Both the position numbers and the translations under genes were made by a program. Of a stretch of DNA of 64,000 nucleotides, positions 17,963-28,356 are shown in pieces. The notes under the pieces were generated by a model, which worked only from the letters and a program-made list of their open reading frames with translations, made no database searches and was not told where the DNA came from. The DNA is taken from the NCBI GenBank assembly GCA_028277345.1, contig JANQGM010000020.1, forward strand, positions 1-64,000. The letters are read 5' to 3'. Each line of letters begins with the position of its first letter. Position 1 is the stretch's first letter. The DNA comes from Candidatus Bipolaricaulota bacterium (GTDB lineage Bacteria; Bipolaricaulota; Bipolaricaulia; UBA7950; UBA9294).

Positions 17963-18415
17963 TCACGACAGCCAGGGGCTGATCGTCAAGTCGTACTCGT
18001 AGAGTTCATGATCCGTGAAGAACAGCGCGAGTTCTCGCTGCGCGGATTCCGATGAATCCGAGCCATGGACGAGGTTCTTCGTCAGATTGATCCCAAAATC
18101 TCCGCGAATCGTTCCCGGCTGCGCCTTCTGAGGATTGGTCGTTCCCATGAGCGCGCGGACGACCTCGACCGCATTGTCGCCCTCAATCGCCATGGCGAGG
18201 ACGGGAGACGACGTAATGAAGTCTCGCAGGTGCGGGTAGAACGGCTTTTCGACGTGCTCCTGATAATGGCGGGCGGCCAAACCTTCATCGATGAGCAGCA
18301 TCTTGAGTCCCGCCACCTTCAGCCCTTTGCGCTCGAACCGCGCAATGATCTGCCCCATGAAGCCCCGTTGCACAGCATCGGGTTTGCACAATACCAAGGT
18401 TCGTTCGTTCGCCAT
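17963..18415 (-). CDS. ndk: Nucleoside diphosphate kinase
   Basis: Moves phosphate from ATP to other nucleoside diphosphates. The 150-residue protein has the family layout: ERTLVLCKPDAVQRG, the phospho-histidine His117 in NLVHGSDSSESAQREL, and the length of the short bacterial type. ATG 18415 has GGAGG four bases upstream; a GTG one codon earlier is less likely. The dprA stop lies within that Shine-Dalgarno region, so translation is likely coupled. Confidence 0.97.
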   Translation of the reverse strand: MANERTLVLCKPDAVQRGFMGQIIARFERKGLKVAGLKMLLIDEGLAARHYQEHVEKPFYPHLRDFITSSPVLAMAIEGDNAVEVVRALMGTTNPQKAQPGTIRGDFGINLTKNLVHGSDSSESAQRELALFFTDHELYEYDLTISPWLS

Positions 18416-18423
18416 CACGCCTC

Positions 18424-19524
18424 CTACGTCTTGCGGATGTACCGTCCGCCTTCAGCCTCTTCAATCAGATTCTCCAACTGAAGAAGCAGGAGAATGTGCG
18501 ACGCCTCGGTCGGCGAGAGATCCGCCCGAGCAATGATATCGTCCATATGAACGGGTTCAAGACTGATCAACTCGTACACAGCGGATTCGGTTTCACCGAG
18601 CTTTGGCGCTTTCTCTTCAGCTCCTGGTTCCTCTGAAGCTTTCCCCAGTTTCAGGTCCGGATACTCCTCGGTGATATCGTCAACCGAATCCACCAGCTTG
18701 GCGCCTTGCTTGATCAGCCGGTTCGATCCCGCGGAGGTGATCGTATTGATGTTTCCGGGCACAGCAAACACATCCCGCCCTTGTTCCAGCGCACAGCGCG
18801 CCGTGATCAACGAGCCGGATCGCTCGGGGGCCTGAACGACGAGCACGCCACGAGACAGACCGGAGATAATCCGGTTCCGCTGAGGAAACGTCCATTTGGC
18901 CGGCCGGCTTCCCATCGGATATTCCGAGAGCGCCACCCCGGTTTCAACGATGCGCTCGTAGATGGGCTGATTGCGCTTCGGATAGGGATAATCGATGCCG
19001 CATCCCATGACCGCGACCGTAAAGCCGCCCACATCGAGGGCGCCCTGATGCGCGGCCGCGTCAATTCCCACCGCCAACCCACTGACGATGATGAATCCCT
19101 TCATCGCAAGCTGTGACGCGAAGCGTCCGGCGATCATTTTTCCGTAGCGCGTGCCCCGCCGCGTTCCAACGATCGCGATCGCACGCGCTGGCTCAATCGG
19201 CTGCTCGCCGCGGACATAAAGCACCATGGGCGGATCATCGATCTCCCGCAACACGACCGGGTAGTCCTCATCAACCAAGGTGACAATGCGGACCGCCTTC
19301 TCCTCGGCCGTCGCAATCTCCTCATCAACGGCCGCCTCAGACCGCGATGACGCGATCGCTTCTCCAAGCACGCGCGACCCGAACAACTGTGTGAATGCGG
19401 CCGCCGGAGCACCCCAGATCTCTTCGAACGACTTGAACTTTCGAAAGAGCGTCTGGGTCCGCTTGGGAGTCAATTGCGGAATCAAGTTCAGCCCAATAAG
19501 ACACTCTCGGTCCGTGCAGTTCAT
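18424..19524 (-). CDS. dprA: DNA processing protein A (competence ssDNA chaperone)
   Basis: A 366-residue protein that binds incoming single-stranded DNA and loads RecA in transformation. It has an N-terminal SAM-like part, the Rossmann core (AIVGTRRGTRYGKMIAGRFA, SGLAVGIDAAAHQGAL, MGCGIDYPYPKRN, FPQRNRIISGLS, ERSGSLITARCALEQGRDVF, PGNI) and a C-terminal winged helix (ETESAVYELISLEPVHMDDI). It heads the minus-strand operon. No Shine-Dalgarno lies before ATG 19524, and a promoter ends seven bases away, so a leaderless mRNA is expected. With comEC nearby it argues for DNA uptake. Confidence 0.96.
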   Translation of the reverse strand: MNCTDRECLIGLNLIPQLTPKRTQTLFRKFKSFEEIWGAPAAAFTQLFGSRVLGEAIASSRSEAAVDEEIATAEEKAVRIVTLVDEDYPVVLREIDDPPMVLYVRGEQPIEPARAIAIVGTRRGTRYGKMIAGRFASQLAMKGFIIVSGLAVGIDAAAHQGALDVGGFTVAVMGCGIDYPYPKRNQPIYERIVETGVALSEYPMGSRPAKWTFPQRNRIISGLSRGVLVVQAPERSGSLITARCALEQGRDVFAVPGNINTITSAGSNRLIKQGAKLVDSVDDITEEYPDLKLGKASEEPGAEEKAPKLGETESAVYELISLEPVHMDDIIARADLSPTEASHILLLLQLENLIEEAEGGRYIRKT

Positions 19525-19531
19525 GGAGGAA

Positions 19532-19561
19532 AGACTACCCCCGTGCCCAGCACATCGTCAA
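19532..19561 (-). promoter_or_regulatory. Promoter of the dprA operon (leaderless type)
   Basis: On the minus strand TTGACG, 18 bases, TAGTCT, then seven bases to ATG. The bases before ATG (TTCCTCC) cannot act as a Shine-Dalgarno. Confidence 0.75.
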
Positions 19562-19572
19562 TGAGGCACTCG

Positions 19573-19601
19573 TTGCCTAGTCCCCATCGATGCGCTACCA
19601 T
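19573..19601 (+). promoter_or_regulatory. Promoter of fxsA (leaderless type)
   Basis: TTGCCT, 17 bases, TACCAT, then nine bases to ATG 19611. Confidence 0.6.
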
Positions 19602-19610
19602 GCGGCCACC

Positions 19611-20021
19611 ATGCCATACTTGGGATTTGTTCTCATTTTCCTGGAGTTCGCACTCCTCATCCTGCTTGGCCGCGGACTCGGATTTCCCGTCCTGTTCGCC
19701 GAGATTCTGTTGTCCGGGTTCATTGGCTATTCGCTCATGCGCTTCGCGGGACGAACCGCCTTCCAACCCGCCCAGCTCATCGGCGTCTTCTTACACGCAA
19801 CCTCCAAGGGATTCTCTTCCCGGAAACCCATCGAGCAACTGCTCTTCGGCAGCCTGTTCCTGATCATTCCCGGACTTCTCACGGATATGCTTGGCCTCGT
19901 CTTCATCGGCCGGTACCTCCTGAACGGAGGGAGCCTTCGTCAGTCACCCTCCGGCTCCAGCTTCGATTCCAACTCCATCGATGTTGATTTCGAAGTCAAG
20001 GACGACAACGACAGCCAGTAG
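19611..20021 (+). CDS. fxsA: FxsA family membrane protein
   Basis: A 136-residue protein with three to four membrane helices (LGFVLIFLEFALLILLG, FPVLFAEILLSGFIGYSLM, LLFGSLFLIIPGLLTDMLGL) and the family's PG-hLTD motif (IPGLLTDMLGLVFI), then an acidic cytoplasmic tail. In E. coli FxsA (YjeG) relieves phage T7 exclusion by F plasmid, but its normal role is unknown. ATG 19611 is preferred over an in-frame ATG at 19590 because family similarity begins there and the promoter allows only this start. Its last 82 bases overlap the comEC 3' end on the other strand. Confidence 0.85.
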   Translation: MPYLGFVLIFLEFALLILLGRGLGFPVLFAEILLSGFIGYSLMRFAGRTAFQPAQLIGVFLHATSKGFSSRKPIEQLLFGSLFLIIPGLLTDMLGLVFIGRYLLNGGSLRQSPSGSSFDSNSIDVDFEVKDDNDSQ

Positions 20022-21478
20022 GCCGTCAGCAGAAGAAACCCGATACCCCCCGCCATCCACACCCCCACGTCGGACCGCACGGACACTTCGATGAAGGGTA
20101 CCCGCACCACCCGCTCAACGATCCAGCTCAAGGCACGCAGTGCGACAGCAAAGGGGATCAACGCCGTCGGGAAGATCGTCGTGCTGATCCAAACGAGCCC
20201 TCCGAGCCCCAGCCAAAGTGAAAGAGCGGCCAAGGGGACGGCAATCAAGTTGACAACGATGGCGAGCGGGTGCCACCCCTCAAAGTGCCAGGCAATGACA
20301 GACACGGCGCCGGCCTGAGCGGCTGCCGAAACCACGGCCAAACGGAGCAGCCAGCGCCAGCCCCGCCATCGGACCGTGGCCCAAGGCCCCTCCAGCAAGC
20401 GTCGTCCCCACCCCGACGGAGAAAACGCAATGAGAATGGAACCCGTCGCCGCCATCGTGAGTTGAAAACCCGCTTCATACAGCGCGCCCGGATGCAGGCA
20501 AAGCAAGATGATGCCCGTCGCCGCCAATCCATTCAGCGGATGAATCCAGCGGCGCAGGATGATTCCGCAATCCGCCAGCACGGCACCCAATCCTAGGAAT
20601 CCAAACAGCATACCGGCTCGAACCAAGCTCACACGCGGACCGATCACGATCAAGACACCGAGAATGAGCAGACCAATCACCGGATAGGAACACCGCGGAC
20701 GCAGACCCAGCTTGCGAAGCCCCCACCAGGCGCCCGCGAGAAAGATGCCGAGGTGCAGCCCGGAGACAGCGAGCAGATGCATCAAGCCTGTGCGTGAAAA
20801 GGCGTCTTCGATGTCAGGTGGCAGTGCGGATCGATCGCCAAACAACAAGCTCTGCGCCAGTGCAGCCAGCTTTGGCGACAGAGCCTCCCGAAGGCGCCGC
20901 AACGTCGTCTGCCGGAGGCGATCGCCCCACGCCCTCACTGACCACCCTGTCGTTGCGCCTTCGACCACCTCGATCCTGTTTGCGGAGACAATCGCGAAGA
21001 TTCCACGCCGGCGTAGATACTCAGGATAGTCAAACCCCTCGAGAGGTTCTGGCAACCGTGTTCGGCCGTAAACGCGAACGCGGCCTCCGACATGAAGCTG
21101 ATGGATCGGTTCGTCACACGACCACCGGACGAGCAATCGCCCCGGGAGAGTGTCCGCATCCAGCGTGAATTCGAGCACATCGAATCCGATGTCCGGGTAG
21201 CTCACAACCGTCCCCGCAACATCACGCAATCCCGGGGCTCGGAGAATGAGCCAATCGGGGAAATCCTCACGTCCTGATTCGATCAGCACACCGAGGCCCA
21301 TTGAGATTAGAAGGATCAGCGCGACACACCCCCATCGTGGTAGATATCGTGCGAGCGCACAAAACGCAAGCAAGCCGGCTAGCCAGGCATGCGGAGTTAA
21401 AGGGAGTTCGGGAATCGCTGATCTCATTGCGATTCCCGCGGCAAATCCAACGAACAGCCAAACCATCATATATCGCAT
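19940..21478 (-). CDS. comEC: ComEC/Rec2 DNA uptake channel, without the beta-lactamase-like domain
   Basis: The inner-membrane channel through which transforming DNA enters the cytoplasm. The 512-residue protein has two N-terminal helices, an OB-like domain (AGTVVSYPDIGFDVLEFTLD, GGRVRVYGR, EGFDYPEYLRRRGIFA) and the competence domain (AQSLLFGDRSALPPDIEDAF, then TGLMHLLAVSGLHLGIF), followed by about eight helices. It ends where many ComEC proteins continue into a metallo-beta-lactamase-like nuclease domain; that domain is absent, as in some other lineages. The 3' end overlaps fxsA antisense. Two in-frame ATGs, at 21478 and 21469, are possible starts. Confidence 0.92.
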   Translation of the reverse strand: MRYMMVWLFVGFAAGIAMRSAIPELPLTPHAWLAGLLAFCALARYLPRWGCVALILLISMGLGVLIESGREDFPDWLILRAPGLRDVAGTVVSYPDIGFDVLEFTLDADTLPGRLLVRWSCDEPIHQLHVGGRVRVYGRTRLPEPLEGFDYPEYLRRRGIFAIVSANRIEVVEGATTGWSVRAWGDRLRQTTLRRLREALSPKLAALAQSLLFGDRSALPPDIEDAFSRTGLMHLLAVSGLHLGIFLAGAWWGLRKLGLRPRCSYPVIGLLILGVLIVIGPRVSLVRAGMLFGFLGLGAVLADCGIILRRWIHPLNGLAATGIILLCLHPGALYEAGFQLTMAATGSILIAFSPSGWGRRLLEGPWATVRWRGWRWLLRLAVVSAAAQAGAVSVIAWHFEGWHPLAIVVNLIAVPLAALSLWLGLGGLVWISTTIFPTALIPFAVALRALSWIVERVVRVPFIEVSVRSDVGVWMAGGIGFLLLTAYWLSLSSLTSKSTSMELESKLEPEGD

Positions 21479-21508
21479 GTTTTCTTTGAGGATGTTAGCG
21501 TATATGGA

Positions 21509-21537
21509 TTGCCTCAGGCGAATGCTCAGGCTACAAT
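21509..21537 (+). promoter_or_regulatory. Promoter of ssrA
   Basis: TTGCCT, 17 bases, TACAAT. The mature RNA starts about 22 bases after the -10 box, leaving a short leader for RNase P to remove. Confidence 0.8.
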
Positions 21538-21559
21538 GTGACTCTGTTCTTTGAAAACT

Positions 21560-23471
<1,912 letters not shown>

Positions 23472-23673
23472 CTCTTGCATCACCTATATTCTCATCAAAT
23501 CCGTTGCATTGTGCAATATCTTCGGCGATTAGCTTTGCTAGGAGTTTGAGTTGCTTAGCCGCCAGGCGGGCGAAAACAAGGCGACCGTGAGGTATTCCGT
23601 CCGTGCATTCGCTCTCGTTGCGCACCCCAGCACTCCTTGTCGGTATCGTCTTATCGCTTCCCATTCAGCCACA

Positions 23674-24366
23674 TCACCAACCTTCAACCAAATCGGGGAA
23701 TCGCTCCTTACTGAAGCGGAACTCGGTGGCGCGATGCCTGAGAGCTGAATGTTTCTCAACCTCCCTCAGGTACCCATCCTTAACCGCCATGGCACGCAGA
23801 CGGCTAATATGCATGGCAGAAACGCCCAGTAGTGCACCAAGAAGCTCGCACGGCAGCATGATGTTCTTGTCTCCCACGAAATCCTGAAGCCACCCAGCAG
23901 TGCTTATGAAACGCGCATACGGTTCCTCGGAATCCTCACACCCTTCTGGCAGCAGCGGCATGCGCTCTGCTCTACGAAGTGCAACGTCTAGGGGCCCTTC
24001 ACCCAGTCGGTATTCGACTCGGTCCCACACATAAAGAAACTCAGCTCGTGCGCATGATGTTGAGTAGATGCCGTCAAGACTGATCCAATCTCCTCGCCAA
24101 CCTCCGAGCTCCTGGATTGCCTGGTCAACCAGTTCAAAGGCCTCTTCGGGCTCTACATCTTTTGGCAGATAGGACATGATAACCCTAGTGAAGGTCCAAA
24201 GGACCGTGTGGAATTTCTCTCCGGAGCAGTACGACGACAGGGTGTAGCTATTCTCTTCGAGGGCGATCTTCACCATTCGGAGGACATCCGACTTTGGAAA
24301 TCTGTATCGCCCGCAACCCCATGTCTCTCTTTGAGATTCCTGCAACTCTGTATCTCTGTTTAACAT
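23674..24366 (-). CDS. Winged-helix DNA-binding protein, island regulator or replication-type protein
   Basis: I take ATG 24366 (GAGGG about ten bases upstream) rather than the earlier ATG at 24540, since the latter overlaps the next gene. The 231-residue product has a helical middle and a C-terminal helix-turn-helix (LPCELLGALLGVSAMHISRL) followed by a wing-like KDGYLREVEKHS. That arrangement resembles winged-helix domains of phage and plasmid primase or replication proteins, but no catalytic motif is seen. It is the gene after the small XRE-type regulator, so it probably belongs to the element's control or maintenance module. I do not recognise the family. Confidence 0.6.
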   Translation of the reverse strand: MLNRDTELQESQRETWGCGRYRFPKSDVLRMVKIALEENSYTLSSYCSGEKFHTVLWTFTRVIMSYLPKDVEPEEAFELVDQAIQELGGWRGDWISLDGIYSTSCARAEFLYVWDRVEYRLGEGPLDVALRRAERMPLLPEGCEDSEEPYARFISTAGWLQDFVGDKNIMLPCELLGALLGVSAMHISRLRAMAVKDGYLREVEKHSALRHRATEFRFSKERFPDLVEGW

Positions 24367-24427
24367 GCTGCTGCTTCCCTCGTTCTTCTGAGCCAAGGAG
24401 CAAAATGCTGTTTTCAACATTATCTTG

Positions 24428-24664
24428 TCAGATTGAGAACTCTGAGAGAGCAACGGTTTTCTGAGCTTCCCGCCATTTGATGTACGCTTCTTCTGGGCTA
24501 TCAAGCAGACGATGGTCGCTAAGGAATCGAGCCAACACATTGTTTAACTCTCTCGTCTTCCCTGTTTCCGCCCTGAAAACCTCGCTGTAGGACACATCAG
24601 CCAGCATGGCGAGCTTCGTCCTAGAGATTCCGATTCTGGTGCGTACTTCCTTGACCGGGTTCAT
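24428..24664 (-). CDS. Small XRE-like helix-turn-helix regulator
   Basis: A 78-residue protein: VRTRIGISRTKLAMLADVSY then SEVFRAETGKTRELNNVLAR is a Cro/XRE fold in which TKLAMLADVSYSEVFRAE is the helix-turn-helix. ATG 24664 is chosen because GGAGG lies nine bases upstream; the ATG at 24673 touches it. It is divergent to the 360-residue gene at 24748 with a palindromic operator between, the classic layout of a phage or island switch. Confidence 0.75.
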   Translation of the reverse strand: MNPVKEVRTRIGISRTKLAMLADVSYSEVFRAETGKTRELNNVLARFLSDHRLLDSPEEAYIKWREAQKTVALSEFSI

Positions 24665-24720
24665 CCTCGGCATCCTCCTTGTCTCTTTTGTGGCCCTGAC
24701 ACTAGTGTCTCTGCGTAGAC

Positions 24721-24747
24721 TTTACCGTCAATGGACATTACGGTAAA
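24721..24747. promoter_or_regulatory. Palindromic operator between divergent genes
   Basis: TTTACCGT and ACGGTAAA form a perfect 8-bp inverted repeat with an 11-base spacer (19-base centre spacing, two helical turns). The right arm touches ATG 24748. The adjacent XRE-type protein is the likely ligand. Confidence 0.7.
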
Positions 24748-25830
24748 ATGACGGCGAGGACGGTGGTGAGGATGCCGGAAGCCAGAGTAGAGCTCACAGA
24801 GGACATCTGTATTTGCAGCCGCCCCGCGAGTGGGATGGAACTGATTGGCAGCGAGGATGGGTTCCGACTTGCCTTCACTCAGACGGAAGAAGAAAAACAG
24901 GCAGCGCGAACCGTGATCGAGGCGTCTTCTTCTAGAGCGGCACAATCATGGTTTGCGAAGCACGAAGCTACTGAGACAAAGACTGAGGCGCTTCGGCGTG
25001 CAGGTCCGTGGCTGGTGTGTCCCCGCACAGGAGAAGCTCGTAATGCATGTACCGGTGGCGAGTACAACGTCCATGATGATCGGCAGCTTTTCGTGCGCTT
25101 CTTACGCCTGGATGGCAACGAGGAGATTGTCGAGTTCGCGTCACGTTACGGTTTCCTTCGCGGCGAAACGTGTTCCCTGATTCAGGACGGGCACCCGCAA
25201 CCTCGGTACTGGCAAAATGCTGAGGCAGTGGCTGAGTGGGAACATGAGATTGCCATGATGAGGATGGCCTGGGAGCTCTGGGAACTTCTCGGGCAAGGGA
25301 AACGCGAGCCCAATGAAGCAGCGCTCAAGAAGCGAGTCATCTGGCGCAAGAATGGGAGGCTATTCTTCGTCATGACAGAGACGGAGACGGATTCCTCTGA
25401 GAAGTTCAGGTTGTACCCAATCCGTGTTCGGCCCGAGTGGCTGGATAGATTCGAGACGGCTCCGCCTGCGCGGTCGTTACTGGAAGAGATCGTAGGCAAT
25501 GCTCTCAGCAGACACGTGCAGCCCCTCTCGCTCAGCCTCGGCGGAAAGGTTGTCGCGGTCGAAGCGCTGACCCCACGGAATCTATTGGGTGCGCTCTGGC
25601 TACAGTTCTACTGGATGATTCTAGGCCGAACCCGCCTAGTGAGCTGCCTCTACTGCGGACGCACATTCATTGCCACCACGCCACGTGATCTCTACTGCAA
25701 GGAGACTCGCGACTCCTGCAAAGCCAAAGCTACTCAAGTGCGACGACTAGCGAAGGATGGCGAATCAGTTGAGCAGATCGCCCGAAAAAAGGGGCTAACA
25801 ACACATCGCGTCCGGGCCATACTAAGCTGA
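24748..25830 (+). CDS. CGNR-like zinc-finger protein of unknown function
   Basis: A 360-residue protein whose C-terminal 65 residues hold a zinc finger (VSCLYCGRTFIATTPRDLYC, then a third-position Cys in DSCKAKATQVRR) of the CGNR/ABATE kind, followed by a short helix-turn-helix (EQIARKKGLTTHRVRAILS). The N-terminal 250 residues are mixed and carry no motif I recognise. ABATE-CGNR proteins are thought to be ligand-sensing transcription regulators; this is a possible but distant match. ATG 24748 is leaderless if used; ATG 24772 after GGTGGTGAGG is the alternative. Its promoter must overlap the palindrome, so repression by the XRE-type protein is likely. Confidence 0.6.
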   Translation: MTARTVVRMPEARVELTEDICICSRPASGMELIGSEDGFRLAFTQTEEEKQAARTVIEASSSRAAQSWFAKHEATETKTEALRRAGPWLVCPRTGEARNACTGGEYNVHDDRQLFVRFLRLDGNEEIVEFASRYGFLRGETCSLIQDGHPQPRYWQNAEAVAEWEHEIAMMRMAWELWELLGQGKREPNEAALKKRVIWRKNGRLFFVMTETETDSSEKFRLYPIRVRPEWLDRFETAPPARSLLEEIVGNALSRHVQPLSLSLGGKVVAVEALTPRNLLGALWLQFYWMILGRTRLVSCLYCGRTFIATTPRDLYCKETRDSCKAKATQVRRLAKDGESVEQIARKKGLTTHRVRAILS

Positions 25831-25919
25831 ACCTGATTTCAGAGAGGAACTTCCTTCCGGACAAAGAAACTACTTGGCAACACTAACGTGAGAAGCCCCA
25901 ACGAAACGCCCAGAACCGC

Positions 25920-26975
25920 TCACAGCCACCCTTCATCAAGGAGCTTCTGGACACGCTTGTGAGTTACTTCCCAGACATCAAACACACACTTCCTGAGACC
26001 AGAAGAGCTATAGAGGAGATTCGGTCTCATAATGGCCGATACCTGGATGCGGTAATTGCTACAGGCACTTGTATAGACTACTCCCTCACAGATTACGCTC
26101 CCTGCTGAATTGATCAGGTCAAGAGTGGAAAACGCAGCAGACTCGCCATCGGTGGGAAAGTCAAGAATGTCCCAAGTTGCACTTGTCCACTCAACTTCGT
26201 AATCAATCTGCTGGTTCGACGAATCTAGCCTCGGGGGGCCTTCCCCGTGTCTCGCCGCTTCTTCTGAGGCGAAGCGGTCAATTCGAATCCCTAAATCAAG
26301 GAGACCTTCTGCCTTCCATTGCGACTGTGGAATGTAGGCCACAGATGCGGCTTCGAGTGACCTGCTCCAGAGATTAGAGTCACTCAACAACAATACTTCT
26401 CCTTCGCCTATCGTTTTGAAGCACCCTGTTTTGATAGGGAATACGTCCGCGATGCTCTCGACTCTCTCTCTGCCGATTCTGGACACAACGATGGCAAGAA
26501 TGGCTGTCGCAAGGATTGTGCAAGCCAGCCATGCAACCCTCCGAATCCGCCTATTGCCTCGATTATCAAACCTCCCAAGATCGTCACACTTGTCGGCTGT
26601 CCCACGCTGCATTCCAGTTTCCAGAGTCTTCCTTTTCGCAGCTTGGCGCCGTGCCTTCTCTAGCTTTCGTTCCTCTCCGCGAAACCATCGCAGTGGCAGG
26701 TCGTCTCTGCTTACCAGTCCCGCATCAGGATCTTGATTCTGACGCATGCTCTTCTTCCGATGTCCTGGATTGCCAACTGCCAAAGCATTCTCGTATTCAG
26801 CCAAAGCCCTTTGGCAATCTTCCCTGAGGTCGCCATTTTCTGGAGAGACTTCCAGTTTCATCCTGGCAAGATCGAGCTTTTGCTTCGCCTCCTTTGCTCG
26901 TTTGGGTTTCCCTCGATCGATCACGACGGCAAGCACCACCAGGATTCCTATTGCCGCAAAGAATCCAAACCACAT
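25920..26975 (-). CDS. Membrane protein with two transmembrane helices, unknown
   Basis: A 351-residue protein: an N-terminal helix (FGFFAAIGILVVLAVVI), a charged coiled segment (residues 20-130, Lys/Arg/Glu rich), a second helix (VAWLACTILATAILAIVVS), then a 180-residue outside domain with several cysteines (TGCFKTIGEG, YTSACSNYRI, GLRKCVFDVW). GGGGG seven bases before ATG supports the start. There is no family match I can name. It stands apart from the recombinase genes, separated from the next minus-strand gene by 34 bases, possibly one unit with it. Confidence 0.6.
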   Translation of the reverse strand: MWFGFFAAIGILVVLAVVIDRGKPKRAKEAKQKLDLARMKLEVSPENGDLREDCQRALAEYENALAVGNPGHRKKSMRQNQDPDAGLVSRDDLPLRWFRGEERKLEKARRQAAKRKTLETGMQRGTADKCDDLGRFDNRGNRRIRRVAWLACTILATAILAIVVSRIGRERVESIADVFPIKTGCFKTIGEGEVLLLSDSNLWSRSLEAASVAYIPQSQWKAEGLLDLGIRIDRFASEEAARHGEGPPRLDSSNQQIDYEVEWTSATWDILDFPTDGESAAFSTLDLINSAGSVICEGVVYTSACSNYRIQVSAIMRPNLLYSSSGLRKCVFDVWEVTHKRVQKLLDEGWL

Positions 26976-27009
26976 TTCAGCACCCCCTAGGGCTCTCTAG
27001 CCAATAGAC

Positions 27010-27585
27010 CTATCCTTCATCCTGTAGAGAGTAGAAAGCTTTCAGAAACCGCAAATACCGCTTGTCATAGAAGGGAGACTCATTCTCTAGCAATGCGCCA
27101 GCATGGAAGAAGGATGGTTCTTTTCGCCCCAGACTCCTGCCGCGTCTAGTGTGCATGTCTACCGCCTCATCAGGAATCTGACAAAGGACTGACGAGTCGC
27201 CAAGCTTCTCCAACTTGTCGCCTATCCAACACAGGTAATCGTCAGCGGTCCGATCTTTTTCGCAACGGGCAAGTTCAAGCGCCGCTCGCGTGGCAAACAG
27301 CGCGGGCTCGGTGCTCTTTCCGGCCATCGATGCACATTGCCCGACAAAAAGCAGAGGAAGCATACCTGCGCAATCTTCGACTGCAATGGTCTTTAGTCGC
27401 TTCCAGAGGGCAGTCGCTTTGCCTGATTCAATCAGCTCACGAGCCCAGAACATTGCTTCCTCTTGTTGACCTCGTCGAACAGCCTTCTGCAAGGCGGATT
27501 TGACCTCATCTAGCCGGTATCCATTGACAGTCTCTCCAGACCGCGCTACACCATCGGAGAACGATGCAGTGGCGTGTTTTTGCAT
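27010..27585 (-). CDS. RarA/MgsA C-terminal-domain-like protein
   Basis: A 191-residue protein without the ATPase part. The segments VKSALQKAVRRGQQEEAMFW, AREL-SGKATALWKRLKTIA and VEDCAGMLPL resemble the helical C-terminal domain of RarA/MgsA clamp-loader-like ATPases (SAL-K--RG, then AL-W, R-L, ASEDIGLA). Free-standing versions of this domain are, as far as I recall, met in phages and plasmids. GGAGG lies seven bases before ATG. Its partner or target is unknown. Confidence in the domain match is moderate. Confidence 0.5.
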   Translation of the reverse strand: MQKHATASFSDGVARSGETVNGYRLDEVKSALQKAVRRGQQEEAMFWARELIESGKATALWKRLKTIAVEDCAGMLPLLFVGQCASMAGKSTEPALFATRAALELARCEKDRTADDYLCWIGDKLEKLGDSSVLCQIPDEAVDMHTRRGRSLGRKEPSFFHAGALLENESPFYDKRYLRFLKAFYSLQDEG

Positions 27586-27714
27586 ATTATCTCCTCCATA
27601 AGGATTGGGTGGTGTGAGGGTAACCGACGTATTGCGTGTGTCAAATGCCCTCCCCTAGGCGATTTTTGCTAATGAGTCCACTCATGTGGACTCCACAGCG
27701 ATATAGGTGCCGCT
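27586..27714. other. Spacer with palindrome downstream of the tyrosine recombinase
   Basis: Apart from the GAGTCCAC palindrome at 27674-27693, nothing distinct was seen here. Confidence 0.4.
27674..27693. repeat. Palindrome, possible recombination site
   Basis: GAGTCCAC-TCAT-GTGGACTC is a perfect 8-bp inverted repeat 21 bases after the tyrosine recombinase stop. Its core recurs at 34935-34950 (GTCCAC-TCGT-GTGGAC). Confidence 0.6.
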
Positions 27715-28299
27715 TCAGAGCGGGAACTGACTTGTCACAGCCTGATACTCCTCGTGTATCTCTTCCTCAGATGCTGTTCCGTAGATAGCATGGGTGATCG
27801 CGACATTGCCATGACCCAGAATCTGCGACAGCTTGTGCATTTGACCACCGTGTTTAAGGTAGTGTCTCGCAAACGTGTGCCGGAGAAGATGTGGGTTGAT
27901 GTTGGAGCGTCTAGGGTTAGGGTTATTGAGACCTGCCGCTTTGCCAGCTCGCTCAACCACGTAGCTCACCGCTCGTGTTGAGAGAGAACCACCCTTCTGA
28001 GATGCGAAGACAGGCCCCTTGGACCGTCTTCCAATCAACACTCTCAGATCTCCTGCCAAGAACTCAGGGATTGGCACGATTCTCGATTTCCCTCCCTTTC
28101 CACATCGAACATGAATCCTCAGGCGATCGAAATCTACATCTCCAATAGAGAGATCACCCAGCTCCTGTCTCCGCAGCCCAGTTAGATAGAGGCATTTCAG
28201 AATTGTTCGATCTCTGAATGAGGTAGCCGCATTTAGTAACCCGGTGATATCTGATTCGGCGAGTACGAAATGGCAGGCCTGGTTCTGGTGCGGCGACAT
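27715..28299 (-). CDS. Minimal tyrosine recombinase (catalytic domain only)
   Basis: A 194-residue phage-integrase-fold protein that begins at ATG 28299, eight bases after AAGGAGG. The catalytic set is complete: Arg43 in LTGLRRQEL, Lys71 in GKGGKSRIVPIP, His137 and Arg140 in HLLRHTFA, His163 in ILGHGNV and Tyr173 in THAIYG. It lacks the N-terminal core-binding SAM-like domain of normal integrases, so it is about half to two-thirds the usual length. Small enzymes like this can act as invertases or on compact dif-like sites; the flanking palindrome is a candidate site. Confidence 0.88.
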   Translation of the reverse strand: MSPHQNQACHFVLAESDITGLLNAATSFRDRTILKCLYLTGLRRQELGDLSIGDVDFDRLRIHVRCGKGGKSRIVPIPEFLAGDLRVLIGRRSKGPVFASQKGGSLSTRAVSYVVERAGKAAGLNNPNPRRSNINPHLLRHTFARHYLKHGGQMHKLSQILGHGNVAITHAIYGTASEEEIHEEYQAVTSQFPL

Positions 28300-28327
28300 A
28301 TTGTCCTCCTTATGTATATATGTCATT

Positions 28328-28356
28328 ATTATAGAAGAGACGGCAGAGAATGTCAT
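28328..28356 (-). promoter_or_regulatory. Promoter of the tyrosine recombinase gene
   Basis: On the minus strand ATGACA, 17 bases, TATAAT, giving a leader of about 20 bases that carries AAGGAGG. Confidence 0.7.
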
